Shown here: in pieces, positions 1 through 7,233 of the stretch
Numbering within the stretch: position 1 is the stretch's first letter
Layout: each line of letters starts with the position of its first letter
Position numbers and translations under genes: made by a program
Source of the DNA: Desulfobacterales bacterium
Lineage (GTDB): Bacteria; Desulfobacterota; Desulfobacteria; Desulfobacterales; UBA5852
Assembly: GCA_030066455.1 (NCBI GenBank)
Contig: JASJBQ010000076.1
Location: forward strand, 1 to 14,261
Reading direction: 5' to 3'
DNA length: 14,261 nt
The notes under the pieces: generated by a model
Seen by the model: the letters and a program-made list of their open reading frames with translations, nothing else
Databases searched by the model: none
Told to the model about the DNA's origin: nothing

Positions 1-596
1 ATCTTGAGCCCGGGCCAGTCTTCCTCGTACTCCTCGGCCATCCACTCGCAGGTGTCGACCCAGTCCTCGGTGGTCACGTTCATCTGGGCGCGGTAGATGC
101 GGTGCATGCCCGAGCCGATCTTGAGTTCCCAGGGCACGAAACCCTGCGAGAAGCACAACCCGCGGGTATAGCTGAACATGATGCCCATATCGATGCCGAA
201 GGGGCAATACATGCCGCAGCGGTTGCAGCAGGTACACTTGGACCAGGCCGTATCCATGACCATCTGCATGAAGGCGTTGTCCACCTTACCCTTGCGCTTG
301 ACCAGCTCACCCAGGGTGTTGATGATCTTGTAGGAGGGCACCTGCTCAGGGTCTTTCTTGTTGGCCAGGTAGAAGAAACAGCTGTCGGCACACATGCCGC
401 AGTGGGCGCAGATCTCCAGCCAGGTCTTCAGACGCGACTTCATGGTTTTCTGCATCGTGGCCCAGAGTGCGTCACTGTTGACCTCGAGATGGTTCATCTC
501 CTGGTAGTACTGCTTGCCGCTCTTGTCATTGAGCAGGGCCTGCAGCTGTTCTTCCGTATCCACCGTTTGGGTATTGCAGAGTTTTCCTTCCGGCAT
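1..596 (-). CDS. hmcF: HmcF-like HdrD/CCG-family Fe-S protein, N-terminal part (cut by left edge)
   Basis: The first 198 residues of a cytoplasmic iron-sulfur protein are visible; the frame stays open to the window edge. Two classical [4Fe-4S] motifs are seen: C63, C66, C69, C73 and C121, C124, C127, C131 followed by Pro. This pair is typical of the N-terminal half of HdrD-like proteins, whose CCG (cysteine-rich) domains would lie further left. There is no signal peptide or membrane segment, which fits a cytoplasmic subunit. It starts 34 nt after hmcE with an AAGGAA ribosome binding site. As the last gene of an hmcABCDE series it is best called HmcF, the proposed cytoplasmic electron partner of the complex. 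DsrK and TmcB are related alternatives, but the upstream genes favour HmcF. The electron donor or acceptor cannot be read from the sequence. Confidence 0.88.
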   Translation of the reverse strand, partial: MPEGKLCNTQTVDTEEQLQALLNDKSGKQYYQEMNHLEVNSDALWATMQKTMKSRLKTWLEICAHCGMCADSCFFYLANKKDPEQVPSYKIINTLGELVKRKGKVDNAFMQMVMDTAWSKCTCCNRCGMYCPFGIDMGIMFSYTRGLCFSQGFVPWELKIGSGMHRIYRAQMNVTTEDWVDTCEWMAEEYEEDWPGLK

Positions 597-630
597 GACT
601 CGAATTCCTTATGGAAATAATGGTTATGGG

Positions 631-1308
631 TTACCAGGACAATCCCTTGCTCTTCATACCGCCGCGCTTGATGCCGTAATCCATCCCGATCTGGGCCCGG
701 GTCAGGAAGAAGCCGATGAAATGGGACAGCTTGGTCAATGGAATCGACACCAGAAAAAGCTCACCGCTCAAAATATGGGTGATCAGCCAGAAATTGTAGT
801 TGCCCACCTGGTGACGCGCCAGCAGGCCGGTCACGAACGGGGCCACGGCGATCGCGATCACCAGGTAATCATAGGGTTTGGTGATGATGCGCACCTCCGG
901 CAGGGCGTTGCGGCGCAGAATGATAAACACCGCCGCGACGAGCACCATGCAGGTCATGAAATCGGCGGCACCATCGGACATGCTCCACAGGCTGAAGCCG
1001 AAACGCTCCTGCAGCAGAACATTGTGACCGTAGATGAAGAAGGGCGTAAACAGCAGTCCGATATGGAACGCGAAGAAACAGATGGTGAAAAACGGATAAA
1101 ACCGCCAGCTGTGGGTCCCGAAGGGAATCAGCCAGAAAACGATCGAGCGCAGCGCGCCCTTGATGCCGTGGGACATATGCTCTTTATAGGCGACCCGGTC
1201 GAGCTGCCAGTTCAACCCCCGAAAATACCAGACGGCCCGGTAGGTGATTCCGGTAAAGAAAATGATGAACGTAAGCCATGCCAGCGGTCCGGTGACAAAT
1301 GCGTACAT
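631..1308 (-). CDS. hmcE: HmcE-like NarI-type membrane cytochrome b subunit
   Basis: A 225-residue integral membrane protein with about five hydrophobic segments (roughly 8-28, 55-62 extending to 90, 113-132, 147-165 and 175-200). Histidines at 66, 82, 178 and 196 lie in or near membrane segments; the 18-residue spacing of H178 and H196 resembles the C-terminal heme-ligand pair of NarI-family cytochromes b. The family passes electrons between membrane or periplasmic carriers and a cytoplasmic Fe-S subunit. It sits between hmcD and hmcF. The start is supported by a strong AAGGAG site 6 nt upstream. DsrM and TmcC are homologous alternatives; gene order favours HmcE. The heme ligand assignment is inferred from spacing only. 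Confidence 0.85.
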   Translation of the reverse strand: MYAFVTGPLAWLTFIIFFTGITYRAVWYFRGLNWQLDRVAYKEHMSHGIKGALRSIVFWLIPFGTHSWRFYPFFTICFFAFHIGLLFTPFFIYGHNVLLQERFGFSLWSMSDGAADFMTCMVLVAAVFIILRRNALPEVRIITKPYDYLVIAIAVAPFVTGLLARHQVGNYNFWLITHILSGELFLVSIPLTKLSHFIGFFLTRAQIGMDYGIKRGGMKSKGLSW

Positions 1309-1343
1309 GGGTGACTCCTTGCACGAAAAATGGTTCGTTGACG

Positions 1344-1381
1344 CTGGCGGCGCCGAGCGGCGGAAACGCCGGCCCCGCCAG
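1344..1381 (-). other. Intercistronic GC-rich hairpin between hmcD and hmcE
   Basis: An inverted repeat pairs CTGGCGG (1344-1350) with CCGCCAG (1375-1381) and encloses an alternative inner stem GGCG/CGCC (1359-1362 with 1367-1370). It lies in the 79-nt gap between hmcD and hmcE and has no U-run after it on the transcript, so it is unlikely to be an intrinsic terminator. A processing or mRNA-stability element is an inference. Confidence 0.45.
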
Positions 1382-1387
1382 TGAAAA

Positions 1388-1516
1388 TTATTCGTCCCTG
1401 TCGGTCAGAAAAAGCCAGAAAGCGGGAAAGGCGATCAGGGCCGCCACGATAACCAGATAGGTAATGGCCTTGGTAAAATACATGAAATCCTGCAACGTGA
1501 ATATGCTACCGTCCAT
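1388..1516 (-). CDS. hmcD: HmcD-like small membrane peptide (42 aa)
   Basis: A 42-residue open frame in the gap between hmcC and hmcE, short enough to be missed by ordinary ORF cut-offs. It has one hydrophobic segment (about residues 18-37) preceded by a short polar N-terminus and followed by a charged end (TDRDE). It begins 23 nt after the hmcC stop with an AGAGG-type ribosome binding site upstream. In Desulfovibrio the hmc operon has a very small membrane protein, HmcD, at exactly this place, so position, size and topology all agree. Its role is unknown; a structural or assembly subunit holding the two large membrane proteins together is an inference. Confidence 0.8.
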   Translation of the reverse strand: MDGSIFTLQDFMYFTKAITYLVIVAALIAFPAFWLFLTDRDE

Positions 1517-1539
1517 GGTCTAACCTCTTTCTATGGATA

Positions 1540-2712
1540 TCAGTGGGCATCCTTGTAGTCCGGGTGTTCGTAAAGAATCGGCATCCGGGTGACGACAAAC
1601 CGGAACACCAGCACGCCGATGGTGACGATGAACAGCGAGATGACGATCTCCATCCAGTGCGGGAAGTAGCGCTCACTGGACGGCAAGTGGTAGTTGAAGG
1701 CCACCATCGACACGTTGAAACGGTTGAGCACGATGCCCAGAACGGCCAGAAGCGAGGTGCGCCGGATCAGCTTGATGTTCTTGTCCCGCGCGCCTACCGC
1801 GTAGAGGTAGCAGGGCAGCAGCACGAAACCAAGCATTTCCACCAGGAACCAGAGCCCCCAGCCGGTGGCCAGGTGGTGCCAGTTGTTGTCCACGGACACG
1901 CCCACGAGCTTGATGACAAAATAGCCGAAAAGGACAAAGGCCGCGGCTTTGCCGAAGCCCAGGACCACGCCGTCGGCTTCCTTCAAATGGGTCGCGTCCA
2001 TCTTGTCGTGAAAATTCTTGTGGGACAGCGACCCCTCGAAAATCACCATCGAGAGCCCGGCGATGACGCTGGAAATAAAGAAGTAGACCGGCAGGTAGCT
2101 CGAGTACCAGAGCGGATGCAGCTTGGAGGGGGCGATCACGTACAGCGCGCCCAGCGAAGACTGGTGCAGGGTCGAGAGCACGACACCGAAGATGGTCAGC
2201 ACGAGGGTCAGCTTGACCACGAGATTGCGCGCCCGTTTGAAACCGAGCCATTCCAAGGGGGCTGTGGAGTATTCGACGAAGAGCACGGTCAGATAGAGGG
2301 CCACGCAGGCGCCCACTTCAAAGAGCAGCGAGGTCGTACCCGGCTGGACGATGAAGGGATACGGCAGCCGCCAGGGGCGCCCCACGTCGTAGTGCAGCGC
2401 AAAGACGACCAGGGCGTAGCCCAAAAAGGCGGTCAGGATGGCCGGCCGCACGGCCGAGTGAAACCGTTTCAGGCCGAAGATGTAGCAGGCGGCCGAGGTG
2501 ACGTAACCGCCGGCGGCCAGGGCGACGCCGACCAGAAGATCGAAACCGATCCACAGGCCCCACGGGTTGTTATCCGACAGGTTGGTGACCGCCTCAAGCC
2601 CCCCGGTGAACCGGAGTACGGTGACGATGCCGCCGACCAGCAGAATCAACCCGGCGACCATGTTGAACGGGGTGAACAAGCTGCCGCCGGTTGTGGTTTT
2701 TGTATCGGACAT
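1540..2712 (-). CDS. hmcC: HmcC-like NrfD/PsrC-family integral membrane protein
   Basis: A 390-residue polytopic membrane protein with about ten hydrophobic segments, the usual topology and length of NrfD/PsrC-family quinone-interacting subunits of the HmcC and DsrP kind. These proteins bind no heme of their own and link a periplasmic ferredoxin-like partner to the membrane or the quinone pool. Its start codon overlaps the hmcB stop by one base (TGATG), indicating translational coupling; a GGAGGAGG-rich site lies just upstream inside hmcB. The gene stops 23 nt before hmcD. Quinone binding is a family expectation, not something visible as a motif. Among NrfD-like proteins, the hmc gene order decides the name. 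Confidence 0.88.
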   Translation of the reverse strand: MSDTKTTTGGSLFTPFNMVAGLILLVGGIVTVLRFTGGLEAVTNLSDNNPWGLWIGFDLLVGVALAAGGYVTSAACYIFGLKRFHSAVRPAILTAFLGYALVVFALHYDVGRPWRLPYPFIVQPGTTSLLFEVGACVALYLTVLFVEYSTAPLEWLGFKRARNLVVKLTLVLTIFGVVLSTLHQSSLGALYVIAPSKLHPLWYSSYLPVYFFISSVIAGLSMVIFEGSLSHKNFHDKMDATHLKEADGVVLGFGKAAAFVLFGYFVIKLVGVSVDNNWHHLATGWGLWFLVEMLGFVLLPCYLYAVGARDKNIKLIRRTSLLAVLGIVLNRFNVSMVAFNYHLPSSERYFPHWMEIVISLFIVTIGVLVFRFVVTRMPILYEHPDYKDAH

Positions 2713-3836
2713 CAGGAATCCTCCTCCGTTTGCTTCGGTTCAGAATCGTCTTGGGGCTCGGCCGCCGCTTCTTCCTGCGCCGTGGCTGCCGCTTCCTCCT
2801 GTTCCTTGGCCGCTTCCTCCAGCGCCTTCTTGACCGCCATGTTGATGGCCGTCTCCTTCTCCTTTTCCTTCATGGCCAGGACCTTCTCAAGCTCGCTCTT
2901 GGCCTCCTCCTTGCTCGCGGCGACCGCGTCGGCCACCGCGTCGACCTGTTCTTCCTGAGCGATTTTGTCCTTGCGTTTGGAGACGGCGTAAATGCCGGTC
3001 AGCAGCACGGGCCAAAGCCCGACGACGATGGGTACGGCGCCCAGGGCACCGGCCGTCAGCGCCGGCGCCGGCGTCACCCCCAGGTCCTCGCGCATGCCGA
3101 GTTCGCTGAACGGGGCGCCGGCAATATAGAGCCAGCTGGTGCCGCCCATTTCGTTTTCGCCGTAAATGTGGTCGATATAACGATCCGGCTGACGCCGGAT
3201 GCGTTCCCGCGCAATATGGAGCAGGTCGTCGCGTTTGCCGAAGGACAGCGCTTCGGTGGGGCAAACCTCCACGCAGCCCGGCAGTTTGCCTTCCACCAGG
3301 CGCGGGTGGCACAGGGTGCATTTCATCACCCGCGGGGTCAGCACCTTGTCGTATTCGTAGGTGGGGATATCGAACGGGCAGGCGATCATGCAGTAGCGGC
3401 AGCCGACGCAGACCGATTCGTCGTAGATCACCGCGCCTTCCTTGGTCTTGGAGAAGGCCTTGACGAAACAGGCCGAGGCGCAGGCCGGCTCCAGGCAGTG
3501 CTTGCATTGATTTTTGACGTAAACGGGCACCTTGCCCTGGGCTTCGGTTTCGAAGCGGTTGACCACGGTATAGGTCTTGGCGTCGGTCCGCCGCTTCTGG
3601 TCCAGCACCGTCAGATCCTTGAAGGGTTCCTCCGGGGGTGGCAGTTGGTTGACGCTGTTGCAGGCCGCTTCGCATGAGCGGCAGCCCACACAGCGCACCA
3701 CGTCGTGTAGCACCCCCATACTGTCCGGGTAGCCCTCAAAATGTTTGTTCGATGCAGCATGCGCGGATTTGCCGACCGTGGCTCCCAGGCCTGCTGCGCC
3801 CATCCATCCTAAAAATTTTCTGCGTGATATGGCCAT
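2712..3836 (-). CDS. hmcB: HmcB-like Tat-exported ferredoxin with four [4Fe-4S] motifs and membrane anchor
   Basis: A 374-residue protein starting with a twin-arginine signal (SRRKFLG, residues 4-10) and an AHA-type cleavage region near 25-27. Four cysteine clusters follow: C49/52/55/59, C111/114/119/123, C143/146/149/153 and C173/176/188/192, the pattern of four-cluster DsrO/NrfC/HmcB ferredoxins. One membrane segment (about 260-285) ends in KRKDK, placing the C-terminus in the cytoplasm by the positive-inside rule. Residues about 290-374 form an unusually Ala, Glu and Lys-rich, probably helical or coiled tail. It starts 33 nt after hmcA with an AAGGAA site and overlaps hmcC by one base. It should relay electrons from HmcA hemes to HmcC. 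Confidence 0.92.
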   Translation of the reverse strand: MAISRRKFLGWMGAAGLGATVGKSAHAASNKHFEGYPDSMGVLHDVVRCVGCRSCEAACNSVNQLPPPEEPFKDLTVLDQKRRTDAKTYTVVNRFETEAQGKVPVYVKNQCKHCLEPACASACFVKAFSKTKEGAVIYDESVCVGCRYCMIACPFDIPTYEYDKVLTPRVMKCTLCHPRLVEGKLPGCVEVCPTEALSFGKRDDLLHIARERIRRQPDRYIDHIYGENEMGGTSWLYIAGAPFSELGMREDLGVTPAPALTAGALGAVPIVVGLWPVLLTGIYAVSKRKDKIAQEEQVDAVADAVAASKEEAKSELEKVLAMKEKEKETAINMAVKKALEEAAKEQEEAAATAQEEAAAEPQDDSEPKQTEEDS

Positions 3837-3869
3837 GTTTATTCCTTAAGCAGTTGCACCGGGTTTAAA

Positions 3870-5453
3870 TTATTTCTCCTTGTGGCATTCCGTGCAGCCC
3901 GCAAGCTTTTCGAGCCCCATTTCCGCGTGGCAACCCATGCACTGGATATGATAGGCGCCGAGCAGCCCGGGAGAATGCGGCTGGTTTTCCATGAAGGGCT
4001 TGCCGTGGCAGCTGGCACACTGCGGCGGTTTCTTGGAAGGGATGCTGTGGTGATGGCAGCCCTGGCAGATCGTGTTCTGGTCCGCGTGATAGTAGGCCGC
4101 GATCTTGTTGTCGCCGATACCCTTGACCAGGGCCTTGACCATTTTGCGATGCGGCATTTCCACCGCCTGATATTCCTTCTGCAGCTTGTTGATGATCACC
4201 TTTTCGGGGATATCCTCATCCGCATAGGTTCCCTGCACCGGAACGCGCGCTTCCAGCAGCGCGGCGGCCATGGCGTTCTCCTCGGGGGTCCCTTTGATAT
4301 CGGCACCCGACGGCGCGCCATCCATGTGACAGGCCTTGCAGGAGGCCGTGTCCTGCTTGAGCCCCTTGGAGAGGAAGACATGGCAGCCGGCACAATTCTT
4401 GTCTTCCTGGGCCTGGGTGTGGCAGCCGATGCAGCTGGACTCCGCACCGACCTGATGCATGGACGTACTCAGCTTGATGTAATTGCCCTCCTTGGCGCCG
4501 TTGACGGTGTGGCACTCGGCGCAGGACCCCAAGCTGGCGTGATGACACACACGGCAGGAGTTGTTGGCCGCTTCGTGCACCTTGTGATTGAAAGGCACCG
4601 CCTTGGAGCGGAGAGCGCCCTCGGGTGTCATGGCGGATTTGACACCGGTCTTGACAAACAGGGTGTCGGCCTGGCCGCGCTTCATGCGCGGGACATCCTC
4701 CACCACCGCGATCTCGAGCTGCTTGTCGGGGTCGTGGCAGTTGCTGCATTGGACGGGACCGGCCTCGGCTTTCGGGTTCTTGGCCTTGGTCTCCTGATGG
4801 CAGCTGATACAGGCGGCATGGGAGGCTTCCCGATTGGAGATGCGGTTCTCCTCGGTTTGATCCTTGTGACAGTAGACGCACGCGCCCTCTTTGCCCTCCA
4901 CATAAACCAGCTTTTTGGCTTTTTCATCGTATTCGTGATGGCAAAGCTTGCATTCTTTGTTGAGTTTTTTGCTGTGGCGGTAATGCAGGGATTTGTCCAG
5001 GCCGATGTCCTTCCAGTTGGAAGCCGCCGTCGGCACCTTAGCGTGGCATCCCCCACAGGTCACCGGACCGCTTTTTTCACCGGCGGACATGGTTTCGTTG
5101 TGACAGGCGATGCAGTTGTCGTGGTAGACGAGCATGGTGCTGTTGCGGTCCACATCCTTGAGCCGCATGTATTTGGGCGACATCCGCCCTTTCTCGTCTT
5201 TCAAGTGACAGGCGGAACAGTCTTTCCCCTGCTTCATGAGCGCCTCGGTGTGCTGATCGTGGCGGTAGACAACCGTGGGCCGCTCCGTGCGGCCGAATTG
5301 TTCGAGCGCGTCGATGGCGATCAGATCGGCCCGCAGTTCGGTCCCTGCCGTCGTGCTCCGTTCAACGGCCCAGCCAACGGCGCCGGAAATCAGAACAGCG
5401 ATTATAACAGCAAGAATCCCGGTTCCTTTCAGAAGCCTCTTTCCCTTCTCCAT
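3870..5453 (-). CDS. hmcA: HmcA-like 16-heme high-molecular-mass cytochrome c
   Basis: A 527-residue periplasmic multiheme cytochrome. Sixteen CXXCH motifs are present, with first cysteines at 79, 114, 133, 168, 192, 215, 236, 300, 311, 341, 354, 372, 463, 479, 505 and 520; none is of the CX4CH kind. Sixteen hemes and about 530 residues match HmcA of sulfate reducers. The N-terminus (residues 1-30) is a basic plus hydrophobic signal or anchor sequence. The frame is open further upstream, but that extension overlaps rrf2; the ATG chosen has AAGGA 8 nt upstream and puts the signal peptide at the N-terminus. HmcA exchanges electrons with periplasmic cytochrome c3 or hydrogenases and passes them to HmcB. 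Two heme-free stretches (242-299 and 378-462) divide it into blocks of 7, 5 and 4 hemes. Confidence 0.95.
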   Translation of the reverse strand: MEKGKRLLKGTGILAVIIAVLISGAVGWAVERSTTAGTELRADLIAIDALEQFGRTERPTVVYRHDQHTEALMKQGKDCSACHLKDEKGRMSPKYMRLKDVDRNSTMLVYHDNCIACHNETMSAGEKSGPVTCGGCHAKVPTAASNWKDIGLDKSLHYRHSKKLNKECKLCHHEYDEKAKKLVYVEGKEGACVYCHKDQTEENRISNREASHAACISCHQETKAKNPKAEAGPVQCSNCHDPDKQLEIAVVEDVPRMKRGQADTLFVKTGVKSAMTPEGALRSKAVPFNHKVHEAANNSCRVCHHASLGSCAECHTVNGAKEGNYIKLSTSMHQVGAESSCIGCHTQAQEDKNCAGCHVFLSKGLKQDTASCKACHMDGAPSGADIKGTPEENAMAAALLEARVPVQGTYADEDIPEKVIINKLQKEYQAVEMPHRKMVKALVKGIGDNKIAAYYHADQNTICQGCHHHSIPSKKPPQCASCHGKPFMENQPHSPGLLGAYHIQCMGCHAEMGLEKLAGCTECHKEK

Positions 5454-5461
5454 GTTCCGTT

Positions 5462-5466
5462 TCCTT
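5462..5466 (-). promoter_or_regulatory. Ribosome binding site deciding the hmcA start
   Basis: AAGGA on the minus strand, 8 nt before the ATG at 5453. It selects this ATG over an in-frame ATG 15 codons upstream and over longer extensions into rrf2. Confidence 0.7.
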
Positions 5467-5484
5467 ATCCATGTTCCCTGATAT

Positions 5485-5922
5485 TTATAAAATGACATCA
5501 GGACGGGCGGCGGACTCGTCCGGCACCAGATCCTTGATGGTCGTCTCATCGTAAATGTCGAACACCGCGGTGTTGATCCGACTCCAGAGGGAGGCAAAGG
5601 CGCAGTTCTTTTGAAAGGGGCACTGCATCTTGGATATGCAACTCTGGCATTCTTTGGGGTCCGGTTCGCCCTGGAGGAATCGGACCACGCTGCCGACGGT
5701 GATTTCCTCCGGCTGGCGCAGCAGAAAGTAGCCGCCGTGATAGCCACGTTTGGCATCGACCAGACCGCTGCCTTTTAATTGACCGAGGATGACTTCCAGA
5801 AACCTGAGGGGAATCGCCTGCGCCTTGGCGATTTCAGAGACCTTGACCGGCCCCATCCCGACCCGTCTAGCAAGTTCAACAATGGCGCGGAGGGCGTATT
5901 GATTTCGCTGGGTTAGATACAT
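5485..5922 (-). CDS. rrf2: Rrf2-family transcriptional regulator (predicted hmc operon regulator)
   Basis: A 145-residue Rrf2/IscR-type regulator. The N-terminus (MYLTQRNQYALRAIVELA) is the family signature, followed by a winged helix-turn-helix (about residues 25-62) with the recognition region around PLRFLEVILGQLKGSGLV and the wing GYHGGYFL. Four cysteines (C93, C96, C102 and C108; spacing CX2CX5CX5C) lie at the place where family members hold an Fe-S cluster or sense redox state. Its stop is 31 nt before hmcA with no room for a promoter, so it should be the first gene of the hmc operon. In Desulfovibrio vulgaris rrf1 and rrf2 follow hmcF; here rrf2 comes first and no Rrf1 is seen in the window. 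Autoregulation through the palindromes upstream is inferred. Confidence 0.92.
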   Translation of the reverse strand: MYLTQRNQYALRAIVELARRVGMGPVKVSEIAKAQAIPLRFLEVILGQLKGSGLVDAKRGYHGGYFLLRQPEEITVGSVVRFLQGEPDPKECQSCISKMQCPFQKNCAFASLWSRINTAVFDIYDETTIKDLVPDESAARPDVIL

Positions 5923-5946
5923 CCACCTGCTTTCTTGACTTATTTG

Positions 5947-5980
5947 GTCGGGAATATTCTCGACTCTTTTAGTCGAGAAA
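5947..5980 (-). promoter_or_regulatory. Predicted Rrf2 operator: three GTCGRGAAW half-sites
   Basis: Three copies of a nine-base motif are visible: GTCGGGAAT on the plus strand (5947-5955), GTCGAGAAT on the minus strand (5964-5956) and GTCGAGAAA on the plus strand (5972-5980). The first two abut to make an 18-bp near-perfect palindrome centred on AATATT. The second and third make an inverted repeat of 9-bp arms (5957-5965 and 5971-5979) around CTTTT. The block covers the predicted -10 box and start of the rrf2-hmc promoter, as expected for a repressor. Assignment to Rrf2 is inferred from position. Confidence 0.65.
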
Positions 5981-5995
5981 GCAAAAACTTGTCAA
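5966..5995 (-). promoter_or_regulatory. Predicted sigma-70 promoter of rrf2-hmc operon
   Basis: On the minus strand, TTGACA (5995-5990) is followed after 18 nt by TAAAAG (5971-5966). The -35 box is consensus and the -10 box weak, which suits a regulated promoter. The leader to the rrf2 ATG would be about 35-40 nt. AT-rich DNA (about 6000-6062) lies just upstream and could act as an UP-like element. Confidence 0.55.
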
Positions 5996-6171
5996 GACTA
6001 ATTTTTGCAGGCGGGAAAATTTCTTATATTTTTAATGTTTTCTTATAGTTATTTTTTTACGCACAACCGAATGCGGAAAACAGTCAACCGTAGGGGGAAA
6101 GGCGGGGGGAAAACATCTGAAGGGATGGGGGAGTGGAAAGGGGCGCCGCGGTCGGCACCATATAAAAGTAA
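5996..6171. other. Rest of rrf2-rpsI intergenic region, no gene seen
   Basis: The rrf2-rpsI gap is 303 bases. Its ends hold the rrf2 promoter/operator and the rpsI terminator. The middle is an AT-rich stretch (about 6000-6062) followed by a G-rich, low-complexity stretch on the plus strand (about 6090-6145). A short plus-strand frame here has low-complexity composition and no ribosome binding site, so no gene is called. Confidence 0.5.
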
Positions 6172-6198
6172 GGGAGGGAGACCGCAAGGCCCCCTCCC
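6164..6198 (-). terminator. Likely intrinsic terminator after rpsI
   Basis: On the minus strand, GGGAGGG (6198-6192) pairs with CCCTCCC (6178-6172) around a loop containing GCCTTGCGG, and a T-rich run (TTACTTTTAT) follows. It lies about 30 nt after the rpsI stop, where an operon end is expected. The stem is strong but the U-run is interrupted. Confidence 0.6.
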
Positions 6199-6225
6199 CC
6201 TCGAAAGCAAAGGAATACGCGTCGA

Positions 6226-6615
6226 TTAACGCTTGGAGAACTGAAAACGGGCCCGCGCGCCGCGCTGGCCGTATTTTTTGCGCTCTTTGGCCCGGGCATC
6301 GCGTTTGACGAAACCGGCCTTCTTCAGCGGTCCGCGCAGATCGGCGTTGGCCTCGATAAGGGCGCGGGTAATACCGTGACGGATGGCGCCGGCCTGCCCG
6401 GAGATGCCACCCCCCACCACCCGCACACGGATGTCGTAGGTGGTCGTGGAGTTGGTCAGCACGAGGGGTTGGTACATGTCCGCCTTGGCCGTTTCGACCC
6501 GAAAATACTCATCCACCGGCCGGCCGTTGATAACGATGTTGCCGCTGCCGGGCTTCATCCAGGTGCGGGCGACCGCGGTCTTGCGTCTTCCCGTGGCGTA
6601 GAATGTGTTTTCCAT
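6226..6615 (-). CDS. rpsI: 30S ribosomal protein S9
   Basis: A 129-residue protein with the S9 hallmarks: N-terminal [14 protein letters not shown], the central [19 protein letters not shown] and the basic C-terminus ending [11 protein letters not shown], whose final Ser-Lys-Arg reaches the P-site tRNA in the ribosome. The ATG at 6615 gives the normal family length; a GTG eight codons upstream is in frame but would add an atypical extension. It follows rplM by 45 nt, the universal bacterial L13-S9 pair, with an AGGGAA site upstream. Identity is certain; only the exact start is slightly open. Confidence 0.97.
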   Translation of the reverse strand: MENTFYATGRRKTAVARTWMKPGSGNIVINGRPVDEYFRVETAKADMYQPLVLTNSTTTYDIRVRVVGGGISGQAGAIRHGITRALIEANADLRGPLKKAGFVKRDARAKERKKYGQRGARARFQFSKR

Positions 6616-6660
6616 GTGTTTCAAGTTCCCTGATTGCACGTTGAAGATTTAGGGTGACGA

Positions 6661-7095
6661 TCAGACGGCCACCTGTACCGGCTGCTGGGCTTCGTGGGGA
6701 TGCGCGCTGCCACTGTAGACCTTGAGTTTCTTGAACATCTTGCGGCCCAGCCGGTTTTTGGGCAACATGCCCTTGACCGCGAACCGCACGAGGTCCTCCG
6801 GGCGCTTTTCCCAGAGTTTGCGAGCGGTGATCGACTTCAGGCCGCCGATGTAGCCGCTGTGGCGATAATAGGTTTTCTGTTCCCACTTGCGGCCGGTGAG
6901 CATGATTTTGTCGGCATTGATGACGACCACCCAGTCCCCCGTATCCACATGGGGGGTAAATGCCGGATTGTATTTGCCCCGCAGGTGACTGGCCACTTTG
7001 GTCGCCAGCCGCCCCAGCACGACGCCTTCGGCGTCGATAACAAACCACTTGCCTTGGTTGTCGGCGTCTTTGGCCATGACGGTGTATTTTTTCAC
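6661..7095 (-). CDS. rplM: 50S ribosomal protein L13
   Basis: A 144-residue protein matching L13 along its length: [26 protein letters not shown] near the N-terminus, [37 protein letters not shown] and the C-terminal [23 protein letters not shown]13 is an early-assembly protein of the large subunit. The start is a GTG: it has AGGAG 7 nt upstream, while the in-frame ATG six codons later has none. It is the first gene of the rplM-rpsI operon, served by a near-consensus promoter about 30 nt upstream. Confidence 0.97.
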   Translation of the reverse strand: MKKYTVMAKDADNQGKWFVIDAEGVVLGRLATKVASHLRGKYNPAFTPHVDTGDWVVVINADKIMLTGRKWEQKTYYRHSGYIGGLKSITARKLWEKRPEDLVRFAVKGMLPKNRLGRKMFKKLKVYSGSAHPHEAQQPVQVAV

Positions 7096-7102
7096 GGTTT
7101 CG

Positions 7103-7107
7103 CTCCT
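7103..7107 (-). promoter_or_regulatory. Ribosome binding site choosing a GTG start for rplM
   Basis: AGGAG on the minus strand, 7 nt before GTG at 7095. The alternative ATG at 7077 has no such site. Confidence 0.75.
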
Positions 7108-7127
7108 GTCGGTAATAGAATCTGAGA

Positions 7128-7156
7128 CTATTAATGGATTCCCGCGGAGCTGTCAA
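7128..7156 (-). promoter_or_regulatory. Sigma-70 promoter of rplM-rpsI
   Basis: On the minus strand, TTGACA (7156-7151) is followed by a 17-nt spacer and TAATAG (7133-7128). Both boxes and the spacing are near consensus, as expected for a ribosomal protein operon. The predicted leader is about 25 nt. Confidence 0.8.
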
Positions 7157-7233
7157 TAAAAAAATGCCATCGCCCCGCCGCCACTTTGAGGGACACCGCG
7201 ACGCGCTTCACGGGGTGAATGCCGCCCCCCGGA

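Noticed and set aside
1543..2958. A 471-codon plus-strand open frame opposite hmcC and hmcB
   Set aside because: Its His, Gln, Gly and Asp-rich composition is typical of antisense reading of membrane-protein codons, and the opposite strand holds clear NrfD-like and ferredoxin genes.
1..5453. Assignment as a dsrMKJOP or tmc complex
   Set aside because: The cytochrome has sixteen hemes, not three or four, and the gene order with the tiny membrane peptide is that of hmc.
3882..5495. A long plus-strand open frame opposite hmcA (537 codons)
   Set aside because: It is the mirror of a GC-rich gene with strong codon bias. The minus strand encodes sixteen heme motifs, and the plus-strand product has no recognisable domain.
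5454..5756. An N-terminal extension of hmcA of about 100 codons
   Set aside because: It would overlap rrf2, has no ribosome binding site and would bury the signal peptide inside the protein.
6005..6229. A 74-codon plus-strand frame in the rrf2-rpsI gap
   Set aside because: Low-complexity Gly/Lys/Arg-rich product, no ribosome binding site, and it runs through the rpsI terminator.
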